From NCBI GenBank assembly GCA_012295275.1, contig CM022679.1:13315415-13379414 (forward strand): a DNA stretch of 64,000 nucleotides, given 5' to 3'. How positions within the stretch are numbered: position 1 is the stretch's first letter; each line of letters opens with the position of its first letter. The position numbers were made by a program, and so were the translations under genes. The DNA comes from Chrysomallon squamiferum (taxonomy: Eukaryota > Mollusca > Gastropoda > Neomphalida > Peltospiridae). Under the pieces are notes generated by a model. The model did not search any database. It was not told where the DNA came from and saw only the letters and a program-made list of their open reading frames with translations. Below, piece after piece: positions 62,243-64,000 of the stretch.

Positions 62243-64000
62243 TTATCCAGTATCTTTATGAGGACATGTTCGTTTTGTGTGGCCTGTTAACAGAAGGAAA
62301 AATAAAAATAATGAGTTAATTTGACAAAGTGTATTTACAACAAACATTAAAACGTATTTTACTACATAAATGATTATTCATACTGTAGCATGTTTACTGT
62401 AAGTATGAAATGGCTATTATTAAGAAGTACACATACATTTTTGTCATTCTAAACTTGTGAATAAACCCCTTTCATTTTACATAATAATAAGAATCATTTT
62501 AATCAACAGTGTTAATGTTTTACTCTTCATAAACCTAAATAGAGAAAACTTGAAGTGTGTGTGTATGTGTATGTGTGTATATATATATATATACTTTGTA
62601 CCACTACAAGAACTAAAGATGACAGTTTAAATAAAATAAACCTGATACCTGACTGTCCACACAAGCTGCATGTTTTCTTTTTACGCTGTGGTGCAACATC
62701 CTGAGTTGAAGACGCATTTCGTTTTCTAACACCAGCTCCTGCTGGAGTCCATTTGTCATTACCACCTAAAAAATAAATAAAATGATATGAACATTTTATT
62801 TCTGCTAATGTCAATAATTAGCATTTTGAGTTATTATCCATAATCGTAATAAAAACAAAAGGTATTTGTTTTTGAAAGAAAGAAAACAGTGCCATGGTAT
62901 CAATGAATAAATACAATATTTAGCAACTCTATCTAATACTTATTAGATGTCAAAGACAGCTTTTAAAAAATATTAATCTGAAAGAGAAAACAGTGCAGTC
63001 AATTTTTCAAAGAAATCCATTGTGTCTGCGATAAAATAGCAAATAATTCAATGAGACTGTCTGAAGAGAATAGATTTTTCAACCCACACTGCAGGGAAGC
63101 ATTCAACTAATTGTAGTGGAATAAAACAGACAAGACCAACCTCCTACAGGACCACTGTTTTCATCAGCCCACTGGAAGAAACGACAACCCTGTTCTCTAG
63201 GCTGAGGACACCCAAAGAATTGTCTGCCCTTGTTTGGTCCTTCTTTTTGAACAGTTAGACTACAAAATAAAATAAAATAAACAGTGTTTGAATTGACTGT
63301 ACATAAATCCATGTTAAAACTGAATACAAAAACAGGTGCACATGTTTAGATGCAAGACTGGAAATAGTTTATGACAATAAAATGCTAAGAACTATTTGAT
63401 ATTTTACAAAAAAATAAAAAAAATAATATTTTATCTGAATGATATTAAATATATCTTAACAACAACAAAAACAGTGATGAAAACAACAACAAAAACAGTG
63501 ATGAAAACATAACAAGCAGGCAAGACTAGATGGTGTTATGTTCACATATTTTTAAATATTTTAAACCATCTTGTAGTGCACATGTAGTAAGCAAATAATA
63601 CAGCTGATGAAAGTGTCTATCACACACCTTTTAGCTGGCATGCCACATCCACACTGTGGTACATCCATGCTGGGGACTCGATTGTTTCTGTTTGATGTGT
63701 TGGCAGTGAAACTTGGATGAGTTACTCCTACTGGTCTCTGAAAGCTACATAAATGAGTAAAAAACAAACAGTTAAATGTTTTTCTCCCACAAATTTAATA
63801 CTTCTAACTATTTATTTTGTCATTTCTTTCTTGGAGCAGCAGTTATATCTTGAAAAATTACTTTCATAATAAAATGCTACACATGTCAAAAACTATTCTA
63901 TTTTCTACAACTGTAGTTTTCAAATACAAACCAGACATTTGTTATTTCTGACAGAGTATTAATATTATGTGTACAGAATGACATACCTATTTGTAGAAGA
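62243..64000 (-). CDS. TOP3A: DNA topoisomerase III alpha, C-terminal zinc-finger part (partial)
   Basis: Type IA topoisomerase that, with BLM and RMI, dissolves double Holliday junctions. Only the 3' exons are here: partial 64000-63987, then 63744-63628, 63259-63141, 62765-62649 and 62283-62243 (stop TAA). Seen: a GRF zinc finger, CGCGMPAKS...KEGPNKGRQFFGCPQPRE.GCRFFQW, and a final zinc knuckle CSLCGQSGHTKRTCPHK. Human TOP3A ends with the same order and a closely similar CSLCHQPGHTRPFCP. Between them is a basic, Ser/Thr-rich linker (KRNASST, QRKKK). The catalytic core lies off the right edge. Start 63744 is chosen over the acceptor seven bases later because the latter puts TAG in frame at the preceding exon end. 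GRF fingers also occur in APE2 and NEIL3, but the terminal knuckle favours TOP3A. Confidence 0.88.
63461..63510. repeat. Short tandem duplication, ~25 bp unit
   Basis: AACAACAACAAAAACAGTGA plus a few bases occurs twice in a row in a TOP3A intron. Confidence 0.8.

Noticed and set aside
1-64000. CRISPR array, rRNA, tRNA or bacterial operon
   Set aside because: Direct repeats are microsatellites or local duplications; genes are intron-rich animal genes, and no structural RNA was recognised.

Overview
This window is nuclear DNA of an animal, very AT-rich, with short GT-AG introns, many simple repeats and intron-rich orthologs of conserved bilaterian genes. Gene content and style suggest an invertebrate, possibly a lophotrochozoan such as a mollusc. 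The species cannot be fixed from sequence alone. All gene models were built by hand from splice signals, reading phase and remembered family motifs; no search was run.

Layout, left to right. 1-8566 (minus): 5' half of TSC2 (tuberin), 16 coding exons, about 573 residues, running off the left edge. 8567-17390: TSC2 5' flank or first intron, with two decayed tandem arrays, an orphan exon-like stretch, a hairpin and microsatellites. 17393-25573 (plus): two tandem 3-mercaptopyruvate sulfurtransferase genes with the same three-exon structure; the first is diverged and carries a hydrophobic tail. 27-31.7 kb: gene-poor, perhaps partly the 3'UTR of the next gene. 31715-35100 (minus): a stearoyl-CoA (delta-9) desaturase with four coding exons and a likely non-coding first exon. 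35.1-48.3 kb: intergenic, with one promoter/first-exon-like island near 42.1 kb. 48387-52461 (minus): a 348-residue seven-bladed WD40 protein that I cannot name. 52.5-60.0 kb: intergenic, with one clear short hAT-type element. 59998-61480 (plus): chibby (CBY1), complete. 62243-64000 (minus): 3' end of TOP3A, converging on CBY1.

The genes are not an operon or a pathway. They cover mTORC1 control (TSC2), sulfide metabolism (MPST), lipid desaturation (SCD), Wnt/cilium biology (CBY1) and decatenation of recombination intermediates (TOP3A). I found no CRISPR array, rRNA, tRNA or intact transposase gene.

The most unusual signals are: (i) three places where the 3' end of an exon, with its splice donor, has been duplicated into the following intron, two in TSC2 and one in SCD, the first forming a 69-bp repeat that stays open in the TSC2 reading frame; (ii) the diverged MPST paralog, which lacks a substrate-binding arginine and has gained a hydrophobic C-terminus; (iii) a 62-nt hairpin; (iv) short transposon remnants.
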